Shown here piece by piece: positions 17,769 to 25,557 of a DNA stretch of 64,000 nt (its first letter is position 1; every line of letters begins with the position of its first letter). The position numbers were made by a program, and so were the translations under genes. Source of the DNA: RGIG8244 sp045592785 (lineage in GTDB: Bacteria; Verrucomicrobiota; Lentisphaeria; Victivallales; UBA1829). The notes beneath the pieces were generated by a model. That model was given only the letters and a program-made list of their open reading frames with translations, searched no databases and had not been told where the DNA came from. The DNA lies in NCBI GenBank assembly GCA_045592785.1, contig JAZNVL010000057.1:73325-137324 (forward strand). The letters are read 5' to 3'.

Positions 17769-18694
17769 TTCAGACACCCCGCTACGAGAAAGAGTACAGC
17801 CATGCGCACGGCAAGACCGTTTGTGACTTGTTCAAGAATGACCGATTGCGGTCCGTCGGCGATGGCGGAATCCAATTCCACCCCGCGGTTTACGGGACCC
17901 GGGTGCATGATCAACGCATCCGGTTTCACATATTTCATGGATTCCCCGTTGATCCCGAAGACCTTGGCATATTCGCCCACACCCGGGAAGAATCCGCCGT
18001 GCTGACGTTCATGCTGGATCCGCAGAAGATTGATCACGTCCGCATCCACAAGCGCATCCCGGATGTCACGGCAGACCCGGACACCGATCTGTTCGAATTC
18101 CTTCGGGACCAGCGTGGAGGGACCGGCGATGGTGACGTTCGCACCCAGTTTCAGGAGTCCCCAGATATTGCTCCGTGCCACGCGGCTGTGCAGAATATCC
18201 CCGATGATCGAAACATTCAATCCGGCGATCCGCCCTTTCTTTTCCCGCATAGTGAAGATATCCAGCAGTGCCTGGGTGGGATGACTGTGTGCGCCGTCCC
18301 CGGCGTTCACCACGCCCACATCCAATTCCCGTGCCAGAAAATTGGGGGCACCGGTGGCACCGTGACGCATGACCACGATATCCACTTGCAAAGCCTGGAT
18401 ATTTTTCAGGGTATCCAGCAGCGTTTCCCCTTTCCGGAAACTGCTGGTCTCTGCGTTCATATTGATGACGTCCGCACTCAAACGCTGTTCCGCCAACTCA
18501 AAGGAGACCCGGGTACGGGTGCTGGGTTCCACAAAGAGGTTGACCACTGTTTTACCGCGGAGCGCGGGTACTTTTTTTACATTCCGCTGGGAGACTTTTT
18601 TGAACTCTTCCGCCGTATTGAGGATGAAGAGGATCTCTTCCCGCGACAAGTCATAGAGACTGAGCAAATCTTTTTTTGTCCAAGAAAATTCCAT
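17765..18694 (-). CDS. pyrB: Aspartate carbamoyltransferase catalytic subunit
   Basis: 309 residues. The carbamoyl-phosphate site FVEPSTRTRVSFELAEQRL is canonical, and VVNAGDGAHSHPTQALLDI and MHPGPVNRGVELD are the usual later motifs. It makes carbamoyl-aspartate. No regulatory chain (pyrI) is adjacent. It follows pyrR by 11 bases and overlaps pyrC by four, the arrangement seen in many bacteria without PyrI. Confidence 0.97.
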   Translation of the reverse strand: MEFSWTKKDLLSLYDLSREEILFILNTAEEFKKVSQRNVKKVPALRGKTVVNLFVEPSTRTRVSFELAEQRLSADVINMNAETSSFRKGETLLDTLKNIQALQVDIVVMRHGATGAPNFLARELDVGVVNAGDGAHSHPTQALLDIFTMREKKGRIAGLNVSIIGDILHSRVARSNIWGLLKLGANVTIAGPSTLVPKEFEQIGVRVCRDIRDALVDADVINLLRIQHERQHGGFFPGVGEYAKVFGINGESMKYVKPDALIMHPGPVNRGVELDSAIADGPQSVILEQVTNGLAVRMAVLFLVAGCLK

Positions 18695-18705
18695 ATCCGG
18701 AAACC

Positions 18706-19263
18706 TTATTTTTTACGCGGTACTTCGTATACCGCATCGTCTTCTTCATTGAATTCATGCCAGACCACAGTTATCCGCTTGTCCGGGGCAACATCCAGAT
18801 GCACCCCTGCGTAATCCGGGCTGATGGGAAACTCGCGGAGTCCGCGATCGACCAGGACCGCCAGACGGATCTTGCCGGGCCGCCCGAAATCGGTGAGCGC
18901 ATCCAGCGCGGCACGGATACTCCGTCCGGTCTGAATGACACCGTCGGTCAGCACGATCACCTTGCCGTTGATGTCGAACGGAATCTCTGTTTCCCGGATC
19001 AGGGGCAGGGTCTTGCGTGTGCCGATGTCATCCCGGTACATGGAGATGTCGAGGGTACCGTATTCCGGTTCCACATGGATCCGTTCCTGAATCTTCCGGA
19101 CCAGTCTGCGGACCAGAGGCACGCCGCTGGTCTGAAGTCCGATGAATGCCACATCCTGCATTTCATCTGCGGAAAATTCTTCCAGGATCTGCGTGGTCAG
19201 AAGTTCCAGATATTCTGCAACTCCGCCGGAATCCAGAAGCTTTTTTCTTTCTGCATTTTCCAT
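18706..19263 (-). CDS. pyrR: PyrR-type bifunctional regulator / uracil phosphoribosyltransferase
   Basis: 185 residues from the ATG at 19263, which gives the usual PyrR length; longer in-frame forms run back into the upstream methyltransferase gene. LQTSGVPLVRRLVRKIQE, the DISMYRDD segment and AVLVDRGLREFPI match PyrR. The PRPP-binding loop reads VIVLTDGVIQTGRS where VDDVLYTGRT is usual, so one of the two ribose-binding acidic residues is Gly. In Gram-negatives PyrR often acts as a phosphoribosyltransferase or has no clear RNA target. The ribosome-binding site is weak, suggesting coupling to the gene before it. Confidence 0.85.
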   Translation of the reverse strand: MENAERKKLLDSGGVAEYLELLTTQILEEFSADEMQDVAFIGLQTSGVPLVRRLVRKIQERIHVEPEYGTLDISMYRDDIGTRKTLPLIRETEIPFDINGKVIVLTDGVIQTGRSIRAALDALTDFGRPGKIRLAVLVDRGLREFPISPDYAGVHLDVAPDKRITVVWHEFNEEDDAVYEVPRKK

Positions 19264-19280
19264 AATGTTCACTCTATTGA

Positions 19281-19886
19281 TTAATTGGTTGTTTGTTTGT
19301 CTGATTTTTTCCGGCAGCAATAAATATACGCCGGGGGCATATTCCGCCATACGGTCCGGCATCGGGATACCTCGAAGCGTTCTCCCAGATGCCGCAGAAA
19401 ACGTCGTCCTGCGGGAAGAAACGTTCCCTGCACATACAGGAAAGTGGTGAAACATCCGTTATCGGAAAGGGTGTCATGGATCGTATCCAGCAGTGATAAT
19501 TGCAGTTCTTCGGGGAAAATGGACCAGGGCAGGCTGGAAATGACGGCATCCAGCGAAGATATGTTCCGCCGATCCATGATACTGCGCAGATTCCGGGCAT
19601 CCTCATTATAAAAAGAAACGCCGGGAAATTCTTTCACCAGCGCCGGAATAAGATTTTTGTTCAATTCAACGGAAAAGAAATCAGCATCTTGCGGAAGAGA
19701 GACCAGTATCTGCCGGGTCACTGCTCCGGTGCCAGGTCCAAGTTCCGCAACCGTTTTTGCGTTTTCCAGTCCGACACATGCAGTCAAAGCTTTACAGAGA
19801 CAACATGAACTCGGGCAGACGGCTCCCGTGGAAAAAGGATGCCGGAGAAACTGCATAAAAATACTGTGCTGAATTTTTCCGATCAT
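19281..19886 (-). CDS. Class I SAM-dependent methyltransferase (phospholipid N-methyltransferase-like)
   Basis: 201 residues. FLRHPFSTGAVCPSS followed by VAELGPGTGAVTRQIL (SAM motif I) and FFSVELNKNLIPAL resembles bacterial phospholipid N-methyltransferases (PmtA) and KsgA-like enzymes; SLPWSIFPEE stands where PmtA-like proteins have the catalytic loop. The substrate could be phosphatidylethanolamine or another lipid, but that is inference. AGGAGATTT precedes the ATG. It is the first gene of the transcript that continues into pyrR. Confidence 0.75.
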   Translation of the reverse strand: MIGKIQHSIFMQFLRHPFSTGAVCPSSCCLCKALTACVGLENAKTVAELGPGTGAVTRQILVSLPQDADFFSVELNKNLIPALVKEFPGVSFYNEDARNLRSIMDRRNISSLDAVISSLPWSIFPEELQLSLLDTIHDTLSDNGCFTTFLYVQGTFLPAGRRFLRHLGERFEVSRCRTVWRNMPPAYIYCCRKKSDKQTTN

Positions 19887-19908
19887 AAATCTCCTTGTTC
19901 ATTTCGGT

Positions 19909-19937
19909 ACTGTATCATGCCTATGCTGTTTTTTCAA
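19909..19937 (-). promoter_or_regulatory. Putative promoter of the methyltransferase-pyr operon
   Basis: Minus strand: TTGAAA (19937-19932), 17-bp spacer, TACAGT (19914-19909), 23 bases upstream of the start codon. The -10 is weak. Confidence 0.35.
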
Positions 19938-19980
19938 ACCGGAATTGAAAAAAATTAAAATTTTCTTCCCATGTCTCCCC

Positions 19981-20008
19981 TTGTAAATCGGAAGAATCAT
20001 GATATATT
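19981..20008 (+). promoter_or_regulatory. Promoter of the NifU-domain gene
   Basis: TTGTAA (19981-19986), 16-bp spacer ending in TGA, TATATT (20003-20008). Confidence 0.5.
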
Positions 20009-20055
20009 ATCATGTAACAACTATAAAACCGGAACTGTATGAAAGGATTTTTATC

Positions 20056-20277
20056 ATGGAAGAAAAGATCAAAGCAAAATTGGAAGATCTGCGTTCCCTC
20101 CTCCAGGCGGACGGCGGTGATATGGAAGTCGTCTCTATCGAAGACAAAAAAGTATTCCTCAGACTCAAAGGCGCATGCGGCGGATGTCCTCATGCCACCA
20201 TGACGATCCGTGACGGGATCCAGCGTATTCTCCGGGAAGAGATCGATCCCGGGATCGTTGTCGAACGGGTCATGTGA
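20056..20277 (+). CDS. NifU C-terminal-domain protein (Fe-S scaffold/carrier)
   Basis: 73 residues from the ATG at 20056, preceded by GAAAGG; longer in-frame starts add residues the family lacks. The stand-alone NifU domain is plain: LLQADGGDMEVVSIEDKK and the cluster-binding GACGGCPHATMTIRDGI (C-x-x-C). Such small proteins carry or assemble iron-sulfur clusters, which fits a genome encoding HydG and other Fe-S enzymes. It is cotranscribed with the downstream permease, 17 bases away. Confidence 0.9.
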   Translation: MEEKIKAKLEDLRSLLQADGGDMEVVSIEDKKVFLRLKGACGGCPHATMTIRDGIQRILREEIDPGIVVERVM

Positions 20278-20294
20278 TCTCCCGTCTTTCCTGA

Positions 20295-21185
20295 ATGGAT
20301 ATTCATTTTCCTCTGTGGGGCGTGCCGATCCTGGCATCTGCCCTGCTTCTTGGTTTTTACGACCTCTCCATCAAGCAGTCGGTTCGGAATAATGCCTTAT
20401 TCCCCACCGTATTGCTCACCACTGCGTGCGGTTCCTTCAGCTTTCTGGTGTTCTGTCTCTGTACCGGACACTTTATGGAGTATGCGGTCTGCACCCCGGT
20501 GGATTTTCTGCTCATTGCATTGAAAAGTCTTCTGGTCGCCGCCAGTTGGCTGTGCGGATATTATGCCCTGCGGGAATTGCCCATTTCTCTGGCGGTCCCC
20601 ATCCGGGCGACGGCTCCCCTCTGGACTTTCATCGGTGCCGTGATCCTGTATCATGAGATCCCGACACTCTGGCAGGGGATCGGGATGGCTGCGGTCTTTG
20701 TCGGATATTATGCCTTTTCCGTGCTGGGAAAAATGGAAGGTATCTCTTTCCGCCGTCATAAGGGGATCCACATGATCGCTCTGGCAACCTTGCTGGGGGC
20801 GGCTTCCGGACTTTACGACAAATACCTGCTCGGTGTTCTTCAGATCCCCCGGGGAACAGTCCAGTTCTGGTTTTCGGTAGAACTTGTTATCATTTTTGCC
20901 ATCGCGTTGCTGATCCGCCGGAAATTTTTCAAGCCGGGTCATGCCTTTGAATTCCGCTGGTGGATCCCGGTCACCGGTGTCCTGCTGATCCTCTCGGACA
21001 ACTTGTATTTTCTTGCGGTGGGAATGGAAGGGACCCAGATCTCTGTGCTGTCATTGATCCGCCGTTGCGGGTGTGTGGTCGGGTTTACTGCCGGGATCCT
21101 CTTTTTTCATGATAAAAACGGCTGGGGAAAAGTGCTTGCGCTTGCCCTTACACTTGCCGGTGTGATTCTGCTTGTCCTTGCGTAA
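20295..21185 (+). CDS. EamA/DMT-family permease
   Basis: 296 residues, almost entirely hydrophobic, with about ten membrane helices in two repeats of five, the drug/metabolite transporter plan. The ELPISLAVPIRATAPLWTFIGA segment at the end of the first repeat and GTQISVLSLIRRCGCVVGFTAG at the end of the second are the matching EamA motifs. Substrate unknown. Its stop lies two bases before the convergent maf stop. Confidence 0.85.
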   Translation: MDIHFPLWGVPILASALLLGFYDLSIKQSVRNNALFPTVLLTTACGSFSFLVFCLCTGHFMEYAVCTPVDFLLIALKSLLVAASWLCGYYALRELPISLAVPIRATAPLWTFIGAVILYHEIPTLWQGIGMAAVFVGYYAFSVLGKMEGISFRRHKGIHMIALATLLGAASGLYDKYLLGVLQIPRGTVQFWFSVELVIIFAIALLIRRKFFKPGHAFEFRWWIPVTGVLLILSDNLYFLAVGMEGTQISVLSLIRRCGCVVGFTAGILFFHDKNGWGKVLALALTLAGVILLVLA

Positions 21186-21187
21186 GA

Positions 21188-21757
21188 TCACAGTCCGATG
21201 TTGTGAAGTGTCTCCGCGATTCGTTCTACGGGCAGACCGATGACATTGGAAATAGAGCCTTCCACCTTTTCCACAAGCATATCACCGTGTTCCTGAATCC
21301 CGTACGCGCCTGCCTTATCCATCACGTTGACTTTGCTCATATAATCGTCAATGACTTCCGGTCCGAACGGACGGAATGTCACCAGTGTCATGTCATTGAA
21401 AAAGACTTTGATCCCTTTGCTTTTGCAGCAGATGGCGACCCCGGTCGTGACACAGTGTGTTTTTCCTGCGAGACGTGCGAGGATCTGTTTTGCCTCATCT
21501 TCGGAGCCGGGTTTGCCGATAATGTCTTTCCCGAATTCGATCACGGTATCTGCACCGATGACGAGATCATCGGGATATTCGTCGGAGACAGCATGTGCTT
21601 TGAGTTCGGCATTGCGCAATGCGGCATAATGCGCATATTCTTCCGGCGGTTCGATTTCTTCCACGTTTACGGCGGGAATGATCCGCAGATCGGTGAATCC
21701 CGCCTGGCGGAGCAGTTCGGAACGGCGCGGGGAGGCAGACGCAAGGATCAAATCCAT
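21188..21757 (-). CDS. maf: Maf-family nucleoside triphosphate pyrophosphatase
   Basis: 189 residues. LILASASPRRSELLRQAGF at the N-terminus, DLVIGADTVIEF and GKTHCVTTGVAI are Maf signatures, and DKAGAYGIQEHGDMLVEKVEGS is the conserved C-terminal part. Maf proteins hydrolyse non-canonical or modified NTPs such as dTTP/UTP or methylated pyrimidine nucleotides. It is the last gene of the ROK-membrane protein-heptose kinase operon, seven bases after the kinase gene. Confidence 0.93.
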   Translation of the reverse strand: MDLILASASPRRSELLRQAGFTDLRIIPAVNVEEIEPPEEYAHYAALRNAELKAHAVSDEYPDDLVIGADTVIEFGKDIIGKPGSEDEAKQILARLAGKTHCVTTGVAICCKSKGIKVFFNDMTLVTFRPFGPEVIDDYMSKVNVMDKAGAYGIQEHGDMLVEKVEGSISNVIGLPVERIAETLHNIGL

Positions 21758-21764
21758 TTTAACC

Positions 21765-22778
21765 TCACTCGAATGATTTCAGGATCTCATCCTGACAGGT
21801 CGTTGCGGTTCCTCTCTTGCCCACTACGATCCCGGCTGCATGATTGGCGATCACCGCAGCTTCATCATCGGTGGCACCTGCCGCCTTGCAGAGGGTGTAT
21901 GTTGCGATCACGGTATCACCGGCACCGGAAACATCGAAGACTTCCCTTGCGATCGTGGGGATCGCCAGCATGGGCTGTCCTTCTTTGAACAGAGCCATGC
22001 CCTGATGTCCCAGCGTGATCAACAGGGAATCCGGATTCCAGGTTTCCAGGATCCGGGATGCCACCAGTTTCAGACTTTCATCCTCTTCCACCTTCTTCGT
22101 TGCATCGGAACAATAGATCCCGGCGAGACCGAAGGCTTCCGCACGGTTCGGGGTCATGAGGGAAAGATTCCGAATCTGCATGGGATGTCCGGGATGCGGA
22201 TCCAGCGTGGTCAGGATCCCTTCGGCACGGGCGGTATCGGCGATCTGCTGCAACATTTCTTTGCTGAGGAGTCCTTTGGCATAATCTTCAAAGACCAGCG
22301 CATCGAATTGATGTGCACGGATCGCATCCAGAAGGAGCGCAGTCATATCTTCCAACACTTTCCCGTTGATGGGGTGCGTATCTTCCACATCCATGCGGAC
22401 CACCTGTTGACCGGAAACGATGACCCGCTGTTTGAGGGTCGTCCGGCGTGAAGAGTCGATCAAAACTCCCTTGATGCCGATATTATCATTGCAGAGCAGT
22501 TGTTTGAGCTGTGCGCCCTGTGCATCTTCACCCACCACACCGAATGCAGAGACTTGCGCACCCGGGGCAAGAGACATGATATTGTGCATCACGTTCGCCG
22601 CACCGCCGAGGCGGGTTTCCTGATTCCGGACCAGAAGGACCGGTACCGGTGCTTCCTGTGAGAGCCGGTTGGCCGGTCCGCTGATATAGATATCCAGCAT
22701 CAGGTCGCCGAGGACCCCGACTTTTGTCCGGTTCATGGCATCGAAGATTTGTTTGATACGGGTGATGGAAAGAGACAT
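21765..22778 (-). CDS. D-glycero-beta-D-manno-heptose-7-phosphate kinase (RfaE1/HldE N-domain type)
   Basis: 337 residues of PfkB/ribokinase fold. VGVLGDLMLDIYISGPANRLS and QEAPVPVLLV with RLGGAANVMHN are the RfaE opening; DVSGAGDTVIATYTL holds the catalytic Asp. It phosphorylates heptose-7-phosphate at C1 on the way to ADP-heptose for LPS core. It has no C-terminal nucleotidyltransferase domain, so the pathway needs a separate HldC-type enzyme from elsewhere. That fits the other LPS genes in the window. Confidence 0.88.
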   Translation of the reverse strand: MSLSITRIKQIFDAMNRTKVGVLGDLMLDIYISGPANRLSQEAPVPVLLVRNQETRLGGAANVMHNIMSLAPGAQVSAFGVVGEDAQGAQLKQLLCNDNIGIKGVLIDSSRRTTLKQRVIVSGQQVVRMDVEDTHPINGKVLEDMTALLLDAIRAHQFDALVFEDYAKGLLSKEMLQQIADTARAEGILTTLDPHPGHPMQIRNLSLMTPNRAEAFGLAGIYCSDATKKVEEDESLKLVASRILETWNPDSLLITLGHQGMALFKEGQPMLAIPTIAREVFDVSGAGDTVIATYTLCKAAGATDDEAAVIANHAAGIVVGKRGTATTCQDEILKSFE

Positions 22779-22785
22779 AAGAATT

Positions 22786-23271
22786 TTACAGCTCCTGCTC
22801 GATTTTGTTGTTCTTAATGATCATGTTCAGCATTTTCTGCTGATTGACCTGTTCCTGAATGATATAATAGCGGTACGGCTTATAAACCCAGCGATTATAA
22901 ATGGAGTCAAATGCGCCGAAACAGCTTTTCAGGTCGCGTACCTGTTCCGCATCCAGCTGATCCATATATTCGGATGTATAGATGGCAAGCTGATCGGCAA
23001 CATTGCGGACCAGGACCACTTCCCCTTTCCGCAGGTCGCCGGAGGGATTGAACCGTTTTATTTTGAGTCGGACAGCATCGATTTGTGATGCAAGTTCATC
23101 CTTGTAAACATGCAGTTCGTAAGCATTGCGGCGATCCAGTTGTATCGGTACGATCAACGTAAGATACAACTGGAAGATCACGAGCAATGCAAACATGGTA
23201 AGCGCGAACCCCGTGATAAAATCACGTTTCCGCTTGCATGAATACCGGCTGACAATCGCTTTGGATGGCAT
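22786..23271 (-). CDS. Single-span membrane protein of unknown function
   Basis: 161 residues. A basic N-terminus (SRYSCKRKRDF) precedes one transmembrane helix at about residues 19-42 (GFALTMFALLVIFQLYLTLIV), so most of the protein should be periplasmic. The rest is charged and helical (ELASQIDAVRLKIKRF), ending in a Gln/Asn/Lys-rich tail (QEQVNQQKMLNMIIKNNKIE). I recognise no family. It sits between the ROK and heptose-kinase genes with gaps of three and seven bases, so it is almost surely cotranscribed. Confidence 0.75.
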   Translation of the reverse strand: MPSKAIVSRYSCKRKRDFITGFALTMFALLVIFQLYLTLIVPIQLDRRNAYELHVYKDELASQIDAVRLKIKRFNPSGDLRKGEVVLVRNVADQLAIYTSEYMDQLDAEQVRDLKSCFGAFDSIYNRWVYKPYRYYIIQEQVNQQKMLNMIIKNNKIEQEL

Positions 23272-23274
23272 ATC

Positions 23275-24276
23275 TTATTCCGCTTTCGCCCAGGGAAGTT
23301 CCCATTCCCTTCTTTCGTAGAGGGAGTAAAGAGCCACTGCGATCCCGGAGTATTCCCCGGCTTTGCTGCCCAGTTTGCTGGGAACAATATCGCACTGCAT
23401 CTGGGGCCAGGAGTATTTTCCGATACGTTCCAGCAGCGGTTTCATGAAGAGATCGCCGCAATGGACCGCGATGGTTCCGAGAGCCACCACAGACGGATTG
23501 AAGATATTGAGCAGTGCGCCCATTGCCTGGGCGTTGCGTTCGATCATTTCATCCCAGACGGAACAGGCGAATTCATCGCCGGCGCGCACCGCCATTTCCA
23601 GTGCGCGCATGTCGATATCCGCTGCGTTTCCGCCTGCTTCCTTCACGATCGCGCTCTCCGGCTGATCCGCCAGCTGCTTCCGCAAACGCTGCGCAATGGC
23701 AAGTCCGCCGCAGAATGCTTCATAATCGCCCTTCTGTCCGCAGTTGCAGACCGGACCGTTGGCATCAATGACGATGTGCCCGACTTCCCCGGCGTAGTTG
23801 TTGCGTCCGCGGAGCATCCTGCCGTCGCAGATGATCCCGCCGCCGATCCCGGTACTCATGGTGAGATAGATCATATCATTCACGCCCTGACCGGCTCCGA
23901 AAAGCCATTCTGCCAAACCGGCAGCATTGGCATCGTTGTCGAAGAACGCGGGAACACCGAACTCTTTTGCCAGATAATCACGGATGGGTACATCTTTCCA
24001 GCGGGGCATGTTGTGGGGAGCCTGAATGACCCCGGCTTTCCAGTCCATGGGGGAGGGAGAACCGATCCCGATGGCGCGGAGGGTTGCCGGATCCATATTC
24101 TGATCCTGCAGCAGTTTTTTGCCGGCGGCGACCAGTTCGGGCAGGACATCATTGGGATCCCGATCCCGGTTGTCCACGCGTGCGGAGCTGATCAAAGTGC
24201 CGTCACTCATGGCGAGGCAGGCTGCGATTTTTGTTCCCCCGATATCGATACCGAGGACAGGAAAGACGTCTTTCAT
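23275..24276 (-). CDS. ROK-family sugar kinase
   Basis: 333 residues from the ATG at 24276, which follows GGAGATCACACT; the reading frame continues far upstream, but that part is antisense to the next operon. VLGIDIGGTKIAACLAM is the phosphate-binding loop, DNDANAAGLAEWLFG holds the catalytic Asp, and STGIGGGIICDG follows. The zinc motif CNCGQKGDYE keeps two of the three family cysteines; the third position is Asp. ROK kinases phosphorylate glucose, fructose, N-acetylglucosamine or N-acetylmannosamine; there is no DNA-binding domain, so it is an enzyme. Confidence 0.9.
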   Translation of the reverse strand: MKDVFPVLGIDIGGTKIAACLAMSDGTLISSARVDNRDRDPNDVLPELVAAGKKLLQDQNMDPATLRAIGIGSPSPMDWKAGVIQAPHNMPRWKDVPIRDYLAKEFGVPAFFDNDANAAGLAEWLFGAGQGVNDMIYLTMSTGIGGGIICDGRMLRGRNNYAGEVGHIVIDANGPVCNCGQKGDYEAFCGGLAIAQRLRKQLADQPESAIVKEAGGNAADIDMRALEMAVRAGDEFACSVWDEMIERNAQAMGALLNIFNPSVVALGTIAVHCGDLFMKPLLERIGKYSWPQMQCDIVPSKLGSKAGEYSGIAVALYSLYERREWELPWAKAE

Positions 24277-24312
24277 AGTGTGATCTCCAAAAAATATTTT
24301 AAGAATTTTCGA

Positions 24313-24341
24313 AATATACATTGAAAAATCGAAAAAAGCAA
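24313..24341 (-). promoter_or_regulatory. Promoter of the ROK operon, overlapping a divergent promoter
   Basis: Minus strand: TTGCTT (24341-24336), 17-bp spacer, TATATT (24318-24313), about 37 bases before the ROK start. Confidence 0.45.
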
Positions 24342-24348
24342 GTATTTT
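24321..24348 (+). promoter_or_regulatory. Promoter of the exbB/tonB operon, overlapping a divergent promoter
   Basis: TTGAAA (24321-24326), 16-bp spacer, TATTTT (24343-24348), 55 bases before the exbB-like start. It shares its core bases with the minus-strand ROK promoter, so the two cannot be occupied together. Confidence 0.4.
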
Positions 24349-24402
24349 TCGTAGAAACAACATTTTTTTCTTGAAAATTTTTAAAGTAAGCAGGTGAATC
24401 AC

Positions 24403-25143
24403 ATGTTTTTTGACAACTTTCAACCCATGATCGCCACAAATGGGATCTCTTATGCCTTCCAGAATTCCGATGCCCTCGGACAAATCATTTGTATCGTGCT
24501 GCTCCTCTTTTCCGTTGCAGTATGGGTCATCATGTTGGAAAAATGGATCAGTCTCCGGCATGCAAGAAAAGATATTATCTCTTTCGCACAGAATTTTTCC
24601 AAACGCAGGGATCCGCTGCAACTGAAAGATCTGGCAGAACACGATCCCAGCCCCGCCGCAAAAGTGTATCAGGCGGCGTGTGACCGGATCGAGGCATTTC
24701 ACTTGCAGGAACTGCCGGGCGGACCCCGTCGTGCGTTGAGTGATGATGAGATCGAGATCGTGAAGAATGTGATGAATCAGGCCGTGGAAGAACAGATCCT
24801 GATCCTGGAAGGACGTACCCTGTTCCTGGCAACAGCGGTCAGTGCCAGCCCGTTCCTCGGGTTGTTCGGTACGGTCTGGGGGATCACGCTGGCATTCACC
24901 AATCTGGCGATCCAGGGCAGGGCGGATATCCAGACATTGGCACCCGGTGTTTCCGGCGCATTGCTGACGACTGTGATCGCGCTTTTCGTCGCGATCCCAT
25001 CTCTTGTCGGATACAATATGATCGGCGCAATGATCAAAGACCTGACCGTGCGGCTGGATAACTTTGTGGAAAATGTAGTGGCCCGTTTGAAGATCGAACA
25101 GATGGAAAGCATTCAGGCGTATGAGCGCCGGAAGCAGGGGTAA
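24403..25143 (+). CDS. MotA/TolQ/ExbB proton-channel family protein
   Basis: 246 residues from the ATG at 24403 (AGCAGG upstream); a GTG nine bases earlier is possible. Three membrane spans: an N-terminal one (IICIVLLLFSVAVWVIML), then ATAVSASPFLGLFGTVWGIT and GALLTTVIALFVAIPSLVGY, the last two containing the conserved channel residues. With an ExbD/TolR-like partner and a TonB-like protein directly downstream, it forms a proton-driven energiser for outer-membrane transport or cell-envelope integrity. TolQ versus ExbB cannot be decided from sequence alone; the TonB-type neighbour slightly favours ExbB. Confidence 0.92.
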   Translation: MFFDNFQPMIATNGISYAFQNSDALGQIICIVLLLFSVAVWVIMLEKWISLRHARKDIISFAQNFSKRRDPLQLKDLAEHDPSPAAKVYQAACDRIEAFHLQELPGGPRRALSDDEIEIVKNVMNQAVEEQILILEGRTLFLATAVSASPFLGLFGTVWGITLAFTNLAIQGRADIQTLAPGVSGALLTTVIALFVAIPSLVGYNMIGAMIKDLTVRLDNFVENVVARLKIEQMESIQAYERRKQG

Positions 25144-25149
25144 GTGATC

Positions 25150-25557
25150 ATGGCAAGACGGAATTTCCCCCGGTCTACATACGATTCGATCAACGTGACG
25201 CCGTTGATCGATACCCTGTTCTTTCTGCTGATCATTTTTATGGTGACTGCTCCCCTGCTGGAATATACGGTGGAGGTTTCCCCGCCGCAGATGAATGCCG
25301 CTCCCATGAAGCCGGATCAGGACTCCAAAATCGTCAATGTCAAGGAGTCGGGCGAGATCATTTTTGACAAAAAGATCGTAACGGAACAGGAACTGTTGCA
25401 GATCCTCTCCGCCATCCCGAAAACCGGAAATCCGAAACCTGTGTTCCTCCGCGCAGATGGTGAGTTGCGTTATAAAAACGTGATCCGGGTCATGAAAATA
25501 ATCCGGGAGGGCGGTTATCCGGATGTACTCCTGGTCATGGAGGAAGAAGCACGATGA
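25150..25557 (+). CDS. ExbD/TolR family biopolymer transport protein
   Basis: 135 residues from the ATG at 25150 (AGGGG nine bases upstream). SINVTPLIDTLFFLLIIFMV is the single transmembrane helix with the functional proton-carrying Asp in TPLID. The periplasmic part has the usual layout, ending FLRADGELRYKNVIRVMKII. It partners the preceding channel protein and overlaps the following tonB-like gene by four bases (ATGA). Confidence 0.93.
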   Translation: MARRNFPRSTYDSINVTPLIDTLFFLLIIFMVTAPLLEYTVEVSPPQMNAAPMKPDQDSKIVNVKESGEIIFDKKIVTEQELLQILSAIPKTGNPKPVFLRADGELRYKNVIRVMKIIREGGYPDVLLVMEEEAR

